A stretch of 64,000 bases of DNA from Priestia aryabhattai B8W22 (lineage in GTDB: Bacteria > Bacillota > Bacilli > Bacillales > Bacillaceae_H): assembly GCF_000956595.1 (NCBI RefSeq), contig NZ_JYOO01000005.1, positions 62,001 through 126,000 of the forward strand, given 5' to 3'. Every line of letters begins with the position of its first letter. The stretch's first letter is position 1. Positions 28,019 through 36,649 of the stretch are shown one piece after another. Below the pieces are notes generated by a model. The model ran no database searches. It saw only the letters and a program-made list of their open reading frames with translations, and was not told the DNA's origin. The position numbers and the translations under genes are program-made.

Positions 28019-28164
28019 AAACATAACTCCTTTATCTATACAAAAATAAATAGTTCGATTACATTTTGTTCAATAATCATTAGATAAGTTTCACTTTATT
28101 GTACATAGAAATCGCAAAGAAAACAAAAACTATTGGTAACTTTACGATAGCTGAGGTGAAAATG

Positions 28165-28371
28165 ATGGATCTTAATTTACGAAATGCTGTTATTGCAAAC
28201 GTTTCAGGAAACTCAAAAGAAGAGCTTGAGGCTACAATTTCTGACGCTATTCAAAGCGGTGAAGAAAAAATGCTCCCTGGACTTGGTGTTTTATTTGAGG
28301 TGCTTTGGGAAAAGTCTCCGGAATCAGAAAAAGAAGAAATTCTGACAACGCTTGAAAACGGTTTAAAATAA
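28165..28371 (+). CDS. sspI: Small acid-soluble spore protein SspI
   Basis: A 68-residue minor SASP of the SspI family (71 in B. subtilis), closely matching its sequence pattern ([17 protein letters not shown]..., [17 protein letters not shown]). These proteins are made in the forespore under sigma-G control. The frame is open from 28099. Of two adjacent ATG codons, 28165 has better spacing from GAGGTGA and gives the family N-terminus. It converges with ysdC across a shared terminator. I could not identify a convincing sigma-G promoter. Confidence 0.95.
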   Translation: MDLNLRNAVIANVSGNSKEELEATISDAIQSGEEKMLPGLGVLFEVLWEKSPESEKEEILTTLENGLK

Positions 28372-28393
28372 ATAACCTTTTCCTATGTACAAC

Positions 28394-28427
28394 AAAAAGC
28401 TCATTCTCCTAGGAGAATGAGCTTTTT
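28394..28427. terminator. Bidirectional terminator between sspI and ysdC
   Basis: AGCTCATTCTCCT and its complement form a perfect stem with A and T runs on either side. Confidence 0.9.
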
Positions 28428-29513
28428 TTAATTGTACGTAATTGCGTTAACCGTTTCTCGGTCTAAGCGTTTAATCACTTCCGCAATTAATTTAACTGCA
28501 TTTTCATAATCATCACGATGAAGCATCGCTGCATGAGAATGGATATAACGAGTTGCAATTGTAATCGAAAGTGCTGGCACCCCGTTAGCTGAAATATGAA
28601 TAGAACCTGAGTCCGTACCGCCTCCAGCGATTGCATCAAATTGATACGGAATATTTAATTCATCTGCCACATCTACCACTGTATCTCGAAGTCCTTTATG
28701 AGAGACCATGGAAGCATCATATAAAATGATTTGCGGACCATCTCCCATTTTAGAAGAAGCTTCTTTATCAGAAACGCCAGGTGTATCTCCCGCGATGCCC
28801 ACATCAACAGCAAATGCAATATCCGGTTCAATAAAGTTAGCGGATGTTTTTGCACCTCGAAGTCCAACTTCTTCTTGCACTGTTCCCACACCATACACAA
28901 CATTTTCATGCGCTTCATTTTTTAAAGCTTTTAATACATCGATAGCGATTGCACAGCCTATACGGTTATCCCAGGCTTTCGCTAGCAGCATCTTTTCGTT
29001 GTTCATAACCGTAAATTCGAAATAAGGTACAACCTGATCACCAGGTTTCACTCCCCACTCCGCTACTTCTTCTCTGCTAGAAGCGCCGATATCGATGAAC
29101 ATATCTTTAATGTCAACTGGCTTTTTGCGAACTTCTGGAGGCAGGATATGAGGAGGCTTTGAGCCAATAATCCCCGTTACCTCTCCTTTAGATGTAACGA
29201 TGGTTACTCGTTGAGCAAGCATGACTTGAGACCACCATCCGCCTACCGTTTGAAAACGAATAAAGCCGCGTTCATCAATTTGAGTCACCATAAAACCTAC
29301 TTCATCTAAGTGGCCGGCTACCATAATTTTAGGCCCTTGTTCGTTGCCCACCTTTTTCGCAATCAAACTGCCTAGCCCATCCGTCGTTACTTCATCTGCA
29401 TAAGGTGCAATATATTTCTTCATAACCTCACGCGGTTCACGTTCATTTCCAGGAATTCCTTTTGCATCTGTTAGTGCTTTAAGCATCATTAATGTTTCAT
29501 CTAACTTTGTCAT
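28428..29513 (-). CDS. ysdC: YsdC, M42 family aminopeptidase
   Basis: A 361-residue dinuclear-metal peptidase (M42, glutamyl aminopeptidase/cellulase-M family). Metal and catalytic segments seen are [52 protein letters not shown] and [14 protein letters not shown]. It probably trims peptides in the cytoplasm. The frame opens at 29531, but AAAGGGG precedes the ATG at 29513. That start gives MTKLDETL and the length of B. subtilis YsdC (361). Confidence 0.95.
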   Translation of the reverse strand: MTKLDETLMMLKALTDAKGIPGNEREPREVMKKYIAPYADEVTTDGLGSLIAKKVGNEQGPKIMVAGHLDEVGFMVTQIDERGFIRFQTVGGWWSQVMLAQRVTIVTSKGEVTGIIGSKPPHILPPEVRKKPVDIKDMFIDIGASSREEVAEWGVKPGDQVVPYFEFTVMNNEKMLLAKAWDNRIGCAIAIDVLKALKNEAHENVVYGVGTVQEEVGLRGAKTSANFIEPDIAFAVDVGIAGDTPGVSDKEASSKMGDGPQIILYDASMVSHKGLRDTVVDVADELNIPYQFDAIAGGGTDSGSIHISANGVPALSITIATRYIHSHAAMLHRDDYENAVKLIAEVIKRLDRETVNAITYN

Positions 29514-29590
29514 ATGGATTACCCCTTTCATATGTATACCTCTATTATAGCTAAAAAGAGGTTGAAGTAAAATTTCCCATCCCTTTATTT

Positions 29591-30079
29591 CTAGTATCCT
29601 TGTTCTTGGCGTTTAAAATTCACTTCATTTTTTGAGATGTACGCCTCTTCAATATGTTCAGCGGAAAAACCAAACATATCGCCAAGCGTCATGTAAGATA
29701 CAAACATGTTCACATAGTTTTCTTTCGACAGATCCTGCTCGAAAGCAGCAACTTGTGCAAACAACTGTAAAAATTGTGCTGTTTTTGAATCACCTGCTTT
29801 TGCATTTGGTAACTCAGTTAAATCATCGTATCCTTTTTCAATCCCTAAAGACAGAATAAAATGTACGCCGTCCACAAATTCTTCTAAAATAACAGCATCT
29901 TCAGCCGGAGGTTTGACGCTCCAAAATTTGAAGCAGCGCGTTTCGTTTGCCAGCTCTCCCATTTCAACAAGCAGAGCTAAAAGTTTTCTCGGAACCAAGT
30001 CTTCCTTATGAAGCTGATGCTTATCTTCTATATGCTGATCCAGCTGACGCTGCATGGTAAATAGCTGTTGTAAATTCAA
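29591..30079 (-). CDS. Dimeric all-alpha dUTPase
   Basis: A 162-residue member of the dimeric dUTPase family (MazG-like superfamily), hydrolysing dUTP to dUMP and so keeping uracil out of DNA. The helical motifs with metal-binding acidic residues are [18 protein letters not shown] and [14 protein letters not shown]. It differs from the trimeric beta-fold dUTPases. A GTG at 30088 overlaps the ribosome site. The TTG at 30079 lies eight bases from CAGGAG and is the preferred start. Confidence 0.9.
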   Translation of the reverse strand: MNLQQLFTMQRQLDQHIEDKHQLHKEDLVPRKLLALLVEMGELANETRCFKFWSVKPPAEDAVILEEFVDGVHFILSLGIEKGYDDLTELPNAKAGDSKTAQFLQLFAQVAAFEQDLSKENYVNMFVSYMTLGDMFGFSAEHIEEAYISKNEVNFKRQEQGY

Positions 30080-30148
30080 TGTAATCACTCCTGTAATTAT
30101 GTATATCTTCTTCTTTGTAAACCAATAAAGAAATTATATCAAAAATCA

Positions 30149-30174
30149 TGAAACTTTTTAGAGACTGAAACGTA
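30149..30174 (+). promoter_or_regulatory. Sigma-W promoter of ysdB
   Basis: TGAAAC and CGTA are separated by exactly 16 bases, the canonical ECF sigma-W pattern. B. subtilis ysdB is a known sigma-W regulon member. Confidence 0.9.
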
Positions 30175-30211
30175 AAGTAAGAAAACTGTGCCTTGTAAAG
30201 GAGGGAGCGTT

Positions 30212-30589
30212 ATGTTTGTTATTGTTATCGTTCGCGTGTTCATTTTCGCGCTTGTTGCTTACACACTATTAAAGCTGGTTCAGCATTTTCGCAGTCCAAA
30301 GCGGAAGCTTGTAGCAGCTCAGGAACATCAGCAATTTTTTGTCGTCGACGAAAAAACGAATATCCGCAAAAATTTTCTATTAACGTATAAAGGTATTTTA
30401 TTTGAAGGAGAAAAATACAGCAATCCCAATGAACCAGAATCTTTATCAATTACAATGGTGTTAACCGATCCATCTCGATTACATGAACTGCAAAAACAAG
30501 ATTTCAAGCTGCTGGAAAATCACGTACACGACATGTACCCAAATGCTCCTATTCGCTGGAAAAGCCCCGTTCGAGAATTTTTACACTGA
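30212..30589 (+). CDS. ysdB: YsdB, sigma-W pathway protein
   Basis: A 125-residue protein with one N-terminal membrane helix (about 2-22) and a cytoplasmic domain, like B. subtilis YsdB, listed as a sigma-W pathway protein. Sigma-W responds to cell-envelope stress; the molecular role of YsdB is unclear. The frame is open from 30188, but AAAGGAGG lies seven bases before the ATG at 30212. The stop codon lies within a hairpin shared with convergent ysdA. Confidence 0.9.
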   Translation: MFVIVIVRVFIFALVAYTLLKLVQHFRSPKRKLVAAQEHQQFFVVDEKTNIRKNFLLTYKGILFEGEKYSNPNEPESLSITMVLTDPSRLHELQKQDFKLLENHVHDMYPNAPIRWKSPVREFLH

Positions 30590-30611
30590 GCACAAAATCA
30601 TTTGTGCTCAG
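30586..30611. terminator. Hairpin joining the ends of ysdB and ysdA
   Basis: CTGAGCACAAA and TTTGTGCTCAG form a perfect stem with a 4-base loop. Each arm contains the stop codon of one of the two convergent genes. No strong T tract follows. Confidence 0.6.
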
Positions 30612-30868
30612 CTGATAACAAAAAAGAAAAGTAAATCAAGAGCGGCAAGAATAGGAAAGCCTACTGTAAACGATGTGTGCTTCGTTTTATGACGATAGCA
30701 ATACATACCAATCAGTCCTCCAATGGCTCCTCCGACAGCAGCTACCGTCCACAGCGTACTTTCGGCAATTCTCCACTCATGTCTTTTTGCTTTTTGTTTA
30801 TCTCTATACATCATTCCTATCCCTACTATATTAATAACAATAAAATAGGTAAGCAGCAGTTCATTCAT
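30608..30868 (-). CDS. ysdA: YsdA, DUF1294 membrane protein
   Basis: An 86-residue DUF1294 protein with three hydrophobic segments (about 3-18, 38-58, 70-86) and the family motif DKQKAKRHEWRIAESTLW followed by GGAIGGLIGMYCYRHKTKH. Function unknown. The ATG follows AGGAGAT. It lies downstream of rplT after that operon's terminator. Confidence 0.88.
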   Translation of the reverse strand: MNELLLTYFIVINIVGIGMMYRDKQKAKRHEWRIAESTLWTVAAVGGAIGGLIGMYCYRHKTKHTSFTVGFPILAALDLLFFFVIS

Positions 30869-30891
30869 GATATCTCCTCCGATAGCAAAAA

Positions 30892-30919
30892 AGCCTCATC
30901 ATCTAAAGATGACGAGACT
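30892..30919 (-). terminator. Terminator of infC-rpmI-rplT
   Basis: A 12-base-pair stem (two G-U pairs on the minus strand) is followed by TTTTTTG, just after the rplT stop. Confidence 0.85.
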
Positions 30920-30928
30920 TTATATTCA

Positions 30929-31288
30929 TTACTTATCTAAGCCTTTTTTAGCAGCAGTTGCTAATTCAGCAAATGCTTTTTCATCAGCTACAGCTAAGTC
31001 AGCAAGCATTTTGCGGTTAACTTCAATACCTGCTAATTTTAAACCGTGCATTAAACGGCTGTAAGAAAGACCGTTCATACGAGCAGCTGCATTAATACGT
31101 GTGATCCATAATTTACGGAAGTCACGTTTTTTCTGACGACGGTCACGATAAGCATACATGTGAGATTTCATAACTTGCTGATTAGCAACTTTATATAATC
31201 TATGCTTCGAACCGAAGAAACCTTTAGCTAATTTTAAAACTTTTTTACGACGTTTGCGTGTTACTGTACCGCCTTTTACGCGTGGCAT
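30929..31288 (-). CDS. rplT: 50S ribosomal protein L20
   Basis: A 119-residue L20, an early assembly protein of the large subunit that binds 23S rRNA through its very basic N-terminal extension ([22 protein letters not shown]). The globular C-terminal half (about 60-119) binds rRNA too. In B. subtilis this protein represses its own operon by binding the infC leader. Last gene of infC-rpmI-rplT. Confidence 0.99.
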   Translation of the reverse strand: MPRVKGGTVTRKRRKKVLKLAKGFFGSKHRLYKVANQQVMKSHMYAYRDRRQKKRDFRKLWITRINAAARMNGLSYSRLMHGLKLAGIEVNRKMLADLAVADEKAFAELATAAKKGLDK

Positions 31289-31327
31289 AATTGTTTACCT
31301 CCTGTATTGTTTCTATCTCAACCCAAA

Positions 31328-31528
31328 TTACTTAATGTTATCTAATAAGTGACGGATACGTTTGAAGTCACCTTTGCTTACTAAAGAACCTTTACGTAAT
31401 TTACGCTTTTGTTTTGTAGATTTGTTAGCGAATAAATGGCTTGTGTAAGCACGAGCACGTTTTAATTTACCGCTTCCAGTCTTTTTGAAACGCTTTGCAG
31501 CGCCACGATGTGTTTTCATTTTTGGCAT
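31328..31528 (-). CDS. rpmI: 50S ribosomal protein L35
   Basis: A 66-residue, highly basic L35 ([20 protein letters not shown] start) of the large ribosomal subunit. AGGAGG lies well placed upstream, 21 bases after infC. Confidence 0.99.
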   Translation of the reverse strand: MPKMKTHRGAAKRFKKTGSGKLKRARAYTSHLFANKSTKQKRKLRKGSLVSKGDFKRIRHLLDNIK

Positions 31529-31549
31529 GGGGTGTTCCTCCTCGTTCTA

Positions 31550-32065
31550 TTACTTTTCGTTTTTAGGTGCCAAGACTAAGAACATGCTGCGGCCTTCCAT
31601 TTTAGGAGCCGATTCAACTGAACTTACATCTTCGCAAGCTTGTGAAAAACGTTCAAGTACTTTTTGGCCAATCCCTTTATGAGTAATGGCACGACCTTTA
31701 AAGCGAATAGACGCTTTCACTTTGTCACCTTTTTCAAGGAACTTGCGTGCGTTACGAAGTTTAGTGTTAAAATCATGTTCATCAATTGTTGGACTTAAAC
31801 GAACTTCTTTTAAGTTTACAACTTTTTGGTTTTTACGAGCTTCTCTTTCTTTACGTTGTTGCTCATAGCGGAATTTACCGTAGTCCATAATACGACATAC
31901 CGGCGGTTTCGCATTTGCAGCAACCATTACTAAGTCAAGATTTACTCGTGAAGCAATTTCTAATGCTTCATTTTTTGATTTAATTCCTAATTGTTCACCA
32001 TTTTGATCAATTAGACGAACTTCGCGAGCTCGAATGCCCTCGTTTACCATCATGTCCTTGCTAAT
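31550..32065 (-). CDS. infC: Translation initiation factor IF-3, with ATT start codon
   Basis: IF-3 (171 residues) binds the 30S subunit, prevents premature joining of 50S and checks the start codon and initiator tRNA. The N-domain ([13 protein letters not shown]) and C-domain ([22 protein letters not shown]) are joined by a lysine-rich linker. The first ATG (32053) has no ribosome site at normal distance. GGAGGT lies exactly eight bases before an in-frame ATT at 32065, which adds I-S-K-D as in B. subtilis. An AUU start is the known autoregulatory device of infC. Confidence 0.93.
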   Translation of the reverse strand: MSKDMMVNEGIRAREVRLIDQNGEQLGIKSKNEALEIASRVNLDLVMVAANAKPPVCRIMDYGKFRYEQQRKEREARKNQKVVNLKEVRLSPTIDEHDFNTKLRNARKFLEKGDKVKASIRFKGRAITHKGIGQKVLERFSQACEDVSSVESAPKMEGRSMFLVLAPKNEK

Positions 32066-32084
32066 AAGTAGCCACCTCCAAGGT

Positions 32085-32264
32085 TTAATGAGCGAATACG
32101 CTTGCTTAGACCGATTATTAACTCACACAAAAAAGTGTGAGTACATACTGCACCCACACTTCTATCGTTTTAATTAAGATACGATGTACCTGCTAACTGC
32201 TCTATGCGTCACTCAGGTGAGAAGCGGGTGCTTCTTCTTCTGTATAAACAAGTATTCAATTACT
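32085..32264 (-). promoter_or_regulatory. infC leader, L20-type attenuator
   Basis: A leader of about 200 bases precedes infC. On the minus strand AAGTGTGGGT (32161-32152) can pair with ACTCACACTT (32142-32133), followed by four more T, as a terminator. The alternative hairpin CTCACAC/GTGTGAG (32141-32122) excludes it. This fits the B. subtilis infC leader, where L20 binding promotes termination. Membership of that family is inferred from position and structure. Confidence 0.7.
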
Positions 32265-32270
32265 TAAGCT

Positions 32271-32299
32271 ATTATAGTATCAACAAAGACAAAAGTCAA
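32271..32299 (-). promoter_or_regulatory. Sigma-A promoter of infC-rpmI-rplT
   Basis: Minus-strand TTGACT and TATAAT are spaced by 17 bases, a near-consensus strong promoter. Confidence 0.85.
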
Positions 32300-32385
32300 T
32301 GATTTCGTTCTTTTTTAACAACAAAAGTTATTGTATCAAAGGAAAAACATTTATGCAACAGTTTTTTATAAATGTTGTATAAAAA

Positions 32386-32409
32386 AGCAGAGAATTTCAA
32401 TTCTCTGCT
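32386..32409 (-). terminator. thrS terminator
   Basis: AGCAGAGAA and TTCTCTGCT form a stem, followed on the minus strand by TTTTTT, close to the thrS stop codon. Confidence 0.85.
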
Positions 32410-32416
32410 TTTTCTA

Positions 32417-34354
32417 TTAACGAGATGCTTCTGCTTTTACATTTTGTAAAAAGGCTTGGAAATCCACCGTTTCTGAATTCTGCTCACCATATTTACGTAC
32501 GTTTACTGCTTTATCCTCTACTTCTTTATCCCCTACAACAAGCATGTAAGGAATTTTTTGCATTTGAGCCTCACGGATTTTATAGCCAATTTTCTCATCG
32601 CGAGAATCAAGTTCCACGCGAATACCCGCAAGTTGAAGCTGTTCTTGCACTTCTTTTGCATACTCAAGGTGAACCGTAGGTGATACCGGAATCACTTGAA
32701 CTTGTACAGGTGCTAACCACGTTGGGAAAGCTCCTTTGTATTCTTCGATTAAGAAAGCTACAAAACGTTCCATTGTTGACACCACGCCGCGGTGAATAAC
32801 AACAGGTCGATGTTGTTTTCCGTCTTCCCCTACATACGTTAAGTCAAAGCGTTCAGGAAGTAAGAAATCCAATTGAACCGTAGATAGCGTCTCTTCTTTG
32901 CCAAGAGCTGTTTTAACTTGAACATCTAGCTTTGGACCGTAGAATGCCGCTTCGCCTTCAGCTTCATAATAATCAAGGTCAAGTTCATCCATTGCGTCTT
33001 TTAACATGCTTTGTGCTTTTTCCCACATTGCATCATCATCGAAGTATTTTTCTGTATCTTCAGGGTCACGGTAAGAGAGACGGAATGAATAATTTTCAAA
33101 TCCAAAATCTTTATAAACCGCTTCAACTAAGCGAACCACACGAATAAATTCTTCTTTGATTTGATCCGGACGTACAAAGATATGTGCATCATTTAACGTC
33201 ATGCCTCGAACGCGCTGAAGTCCTGATAATGCTCCTGACATTTCGTAGCGGTGCATCGTTCCAAGTTCAGCAATACGGATTGGAAGCTCACGATAGCTGT
33301 GAATACCTTGTTTGTAAACCATCATGTGATGAGGACAGTTCATTGGACGAAGAACCAGGTCTTCGTTATCCATTTCCATTGCAGGGAACATGTCATCTTG
33401 GTAGTGCTCCCAGTGACCAGACGTTTTGTAAAGTTCTACACTTCCAAGCACTGGCGTGTAAACGTGCTGATAACCAAGGCTTACTTCTTTATCTACGATA
33501 TAACGCTCGATAATACGGCGAATCGTTGCACCTTTTGGAAGCCATAAAGGCAGACCTTGTCCTACTTTTTGAGAATTTGTAAATAAGTTTAACTCTTTGC
33601 CAAGTTTACGGTGGTCACGCTCTTTTGCTTCTTCAAGAAGACGAAGATGCTCGTCTAAATCTGCTTTTGTAAAAAATGCTGTACCGTAAATACGCTGCAG
33701 CATTTGATTGTCGCTGTCTCCGCGCCAATAAGCACCTGCTACGCTTAATAGTTTAAATTCTTTAATTTTGCCTGTTGACGGCACGTGCACGCCTCGGCAA
33801 AGATCAAAGAATTCGCCTTGTTGGTAAATCGTAACCGTTTCACCTGCTGGAATCGCATCAATCAATTCAAGTTTTAGTTCATCGCCAACTTCTTTAAAAA
33901 GTTGAATGGCTTCTTCACGAGAAACTTCTTTTCGTTCAATTTCAATATTTGCATTAACGATTTTTTTCATTTCTTTTTCAATTTTACCTAAATCTTCAGG
34001 AGTAATTGATTCTTCCATATCGATGTCATAGTAAAAACCATTTTCGATAACCGGTCCTACACCTAGCTGTACTTTTGTATCTTTGTATAAACGTTTGATT
34101 GCTTGAGCCATTAAATGCGCTGTACTATGACGCATAATTTCAAGCGCTTCAGGAGCATCTTGTGTAATGATTTCAAGACTGCCATCTTGTTCGATTGGCG
34201 TACGCAAATCCAGCAGCTCGCCGTTTACTTTACCTGCCAACGCTTTTTTCTTTAATCCCGGGCTAATAGAAGCCGCAATATCTTCTGTTGATGATCCTTT
34301 TGGATACTCTTTAACAGCTCCATCAGGAAATGTCATTTTGATTACTTCTGACAC
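32417..34354 (-). CDS. thrS: Threonyl-tRNA synthetase
   Basis: A 645-residue class II enzyme (B. subtilis ThrS 643). Domains are TGS (about 1-63), the zinc-dependent editing domain (about 70-225, with [10 protein letters not shown] and the CRGVHVP motif), the catalytic core (about 240-530, with [26 protein letters not shown] and [17 protein letters not shown]), and the anticodon-binding domain. The frame opens at 34375, but AAAGGAG places the start at the GTG at 34354. A T-box and its own promoter precede it. Confidence 0.97.
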   Translation of the reverse strand: MSEVIKMTFPDGAVKEYPKGSSTEDIAASISPGLKKKALAGKVNGELLDLRTPIEQDGSLEIITQDAPEALEIMRHSTAHLMAQAIKRLYKDTKVQLGVGPVIENGFYYDIDMEESITPEDLGKIEKEMKKIVNANIEIERKEVSREEAIQLFKEVGDELKLELIDAIPAGETVTIYQQGEFFDLCRGVHVPSTGKIKEFKLLSVAGAYWRGDSDNQMLQRIYGTAFFTKADLDEHLRLLEEAKERDHRKLGKELNLFTNSQKVGQGLPLWLPKGATIRRIIERYIVDKEVSLGYQHVYTPVLGSVELYKTSGHWEHYQDDMFPAMEMDNEDLVLRPMNCPHHMMVYKQGIHSYRELPIRIAELGTMHRYEMSGALSGLQRVRGMTLNDAHIFVRPDQIKEEFIRVVRLVEAVYKDFGFENYSFRLSYRDPEDTEKYFDDDAMWEKAQSMLKDAMDELDLDYYEAEGEAAFYGPKLDVQVKTALGKEETLSTVQLDFLLPERFDLTYVGEDGKQHRPVVIHRGVVSTMERFVAFLIEEYKGAFPTWLAPVQVQVIPVSPTVHLEYAKEVQEQLQLAGIRVELDSRDEKIGYKIREAQMQKIPYMLVVGDKEVEDKAVNVRKYGEQNSETVDFQAFLQNVKAEASR

Positions 34355-34399
34355 AACTTTCCACTCCTTTAACATAACTAATAAACTTTTTGTAAAAAC

Positions 34400-34688
34400 A
34401 AAAAACTCGTCCCTTATAAAAAGGGACGAGTTGTGTATACACGCGGTACCACCCTTGTTTCCTCTTCGTATCTTGGATAACCCAAAGAACCCGAAGCGGC
34501 TCGAGGTTTTATAACGGAAATTCCGTCAGTAATTACTAGAGACGCTGCTCGTTTACTACTGAAGTTTAGAGGTGGTAAGAATATATTCCGTGTTAGGAGA
34601 TTTTCAGCCTGGATCTCCCTCTCTATAAACCGTAAATATACACTCATGTCCTCATCATAACTTGTGACATATAGCTGTTTTTCAATAT
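34400..34688 (-). promoter_or_regulatory. T-box leader of thrS
   Basis: The T-box core AAGGGTGGTACCGCG lies at 34456-34442 on the minus strand. A terminator follows (arms AACTCGTCCCTT and AAGGGACGAGTT, 34432-34404) with a T run. ACC threonine codons at 34576-34571 are the specifier candidates. Uncharged tRNA-Thr should switch thrS on. Confidence 0.95.
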
Positions 34689-34694
34689 GCATTT

Positions 34695-34723
34695 ATTATA
34701 TTCATTTTCAAAATAGAAATCAA
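34695..34723 (-). promoter_or_regulatory. Sigma-A promoter of thrS
   Basis: Minus-strand TTGATT and TATAAT are spaced by 17 bases, between the ytxC stop codon and the T-box leader. Confidence 0.8.
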
Positions 34724-34727
34724 CCTT

Positions 34728-35588
34728 TCACGTTATATTTTGCTTTTGATCAAACGGAAATTCATTTTTATCGTATAACATAACTTTTTCTTGAAAAATA
34801 TTTTGAATGGTATAAACAAAATCATGATCATGCTGGTCGCTATACAGATGAATAGCAGCTGGAGATAAACTCAGCAAAGGCGCGATAATAGTTGAGTCTA
34901 TGTATACTGATTCTTGTTCAGATAGAAAGGCCTCTGCTAGGGCTGTACATTCACGTTCCGGAACATATCTACTGCTTTGGTCGTACAATACAAACTTGTT
35001 TTTATTCAAGTGCATTACATACACATCGCCTGTAGATGACTGTCTTTCATTAGCTGCTTGACGCAGCTGATGAATAAGAATTTGATAGTCTTGTTCAAGC
35101 TTATATTCATCAATCGCCAGCTCAGCATAATAGCGCAGCCGCTCTTGATATTCTTTTAAACGGAATTGGAGAAAAGACTCAAAAGTGAATGTTACATTAT
35201 GAATGAAGAAGTCTTGAAGAGCCTGGCGGATAAGTAATTCTCTTGGAAGAGAAAATGTTTTTTGCGGAATTTCGCCTCTCTCTCCTTCCATAATCCCCCC
35301 CATAATTTGAAGCAGCAAATCTTGCTCTTCCTCTTCTGAATAGAAAAATTGTTCTTTTAATATGTTTACCATCATCTTTTTCTCTTTCTTTTTTAAAATT
35401 ACGTGCGTTAATACCGGTATCACCATGTCTTGTAAAATGGCCTCTCTATTGTATGTCTCATCAATGACTAAAAGCTGATTATTCACCAGCTTCAAGCACT
35501 GTGAACCATATGATAAAGCGCTTCGCTTCGCGCATAAAGACTCATATACAATGACTGCGTCTTCTACATATTTAAAGAATATTTTCAT
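34728..35588 (-). CDS. ytxC: YtxC, sporulation-associated protein
   Basis: A 286-residue protein of the YtxC family, present between dnaI and thrS in spore-forming bacilli. No catalytic motif is visible. The sequence is soluble and mixed alpha/beta with a helical middle (about 145-195, LKEYQERLRYYAELAIDEYKLEQDYQ). A role in sporulation is attributed to the family but the molecular function is unknown. It may be co-transcribed with dnaB-dnaI. Confidence 0.88.
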   Translation of the reverse strand: MKIFFKYVEDAVIVYESLCAKRSALSYGSQCLKLVNNQLLVIDETYNREAILQDMVIPVLTHVILKKKEKKMMVNILKEQFFYSEEEEQDLLLQIMGGIMEGERGEIPQKTFSLPRELLIRQALQDFFIHNVTFTFESFLQFRLKEYQERLRYYAELAIDEYKLEQDYQILIHQLRQAANERQSSTGDVYVMHLNKNKFVLYDQSSRYVPERECTALAEAFLSEQESVYIDSTIIAPLLSLSPAAIHLYSDQHDHDFVYTIQNIFQEKVMLYDKNEFPFDQKQNIT

Positions 35589-35684
35589 TCCTCATAGCCC
35601 CCCTTTGGACACGCTTTATTAATGTATATGGGGCAACATGCAAAAAAATGAGCAAGTCGTTACAAGAAATGTAAAACGACCTGC

Positions 35685-36618
35685 TCATCTATCTCTTCTA
35701 TTATCTCCAGTTATTTCAACAGGAGTGGCTAGAGACTTAATTCGCTCCATGACACGAGCGGCTTTGAGTTCTTCCTTCTCGCCTCTTTGGGTATATGTCA
35801 AATGATGTTCAAGCTCTTTAAAATTTAAATTCGAGCTGAAAAATGTCGGCAAATTTTCAAGCATGCGGAATTGTAAAATGGTTCCGAGCACATCGTCTCG
35901 CATCCAGCTCGTTACGGATTCAGCTCCGAGATCATCAAGCATAAGAACCGGTACTTTTTTAACATACTCTATTTTCTCATTAAAGCTTTGATCTTGAAAT
36001 GAACCTTTTAACTCACGCAAAAACTCTGGGACGTATAAAATTGTGGACTTCACTTTCTTTTCAGCTAACGAATTAGCAATCGCTCCAAGGATAAAAGTTT
36101 TACCAACCCCGAACTCTCCGTACAAGTATAGTGCCTTCATCTTTTTGCCTGGCTCATATTCACTAACAAACTCTTCTGCTAAAGTAACAGCTTCAAATCG
36201 TTCACGTTCAAGTGTAATCTTAGACATCGTTGCTTGCAAAATTTCTTTGGGAATGTACATACATTGAATAAGAGATTCTTGTTCTTTTCGCTCATCTTCT
36301 TGGACTTTTCTAGGGCAGCGTTCATACTGCACATCAATATTACGGCCTTTTACAACCAGCTGAGGGTGATATCCCTTCACCATATTGACACAGCTTTGCA
36401 GAGAAGGACATTTATCGCAGCATTTGCTTTGGTCGATAAATTCATGCATCTTCATCAAGCCCCGGTCAACCATTTGCTCATCTAACTCATAGCGATGCTC
36501 TTGGATGAATGCTCTCACATCTTGGTTTGACATAATATTCTTTTTTAATTGCTTCTAATCGCGCTTTAAAATCTTTTTTATTAATCAACTGATTTAATGA
36601 GTCGTTAATAGGTTTCAT
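35685..36618 (-). CDS. dnaI: DnaI helicase loader, split by an apparent one-base frameshift
   Basis: DnaI loads the replicative helicase DnaC at origins and restart sites. The uninterrupted frame is 35685-36533 (282 residues): a zinc-binding segment (Cys39, Cys42, His56, Cys73 by that numbering), Walker A GEFGVGKT at 139-146, and Walker B VLMLDDLGAE. B. subtilis DnaI has 311 residues. The missing N-terminus is encoded from ATG 36618 (MKPINDSLNQLINKKDFKAR...), but in another frame. Removing one A from the A6 run at 36546-36541 joins them into 310 residues. The ATG at 36533 has no good ribosome site, whereas that at 36618 has GGGGTGA. Confidence 0.9.
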
Positions 36619-36649
36619 TATTTCACCCCACTTCTATCATAACAATTTT

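Noticed and set aside
28099-28164. Sigma-G promoter before sspI
   Set aside because: sspI should be sigma-G dependent, but no pair of elements with acceptable spacing was found, so none is claimed.
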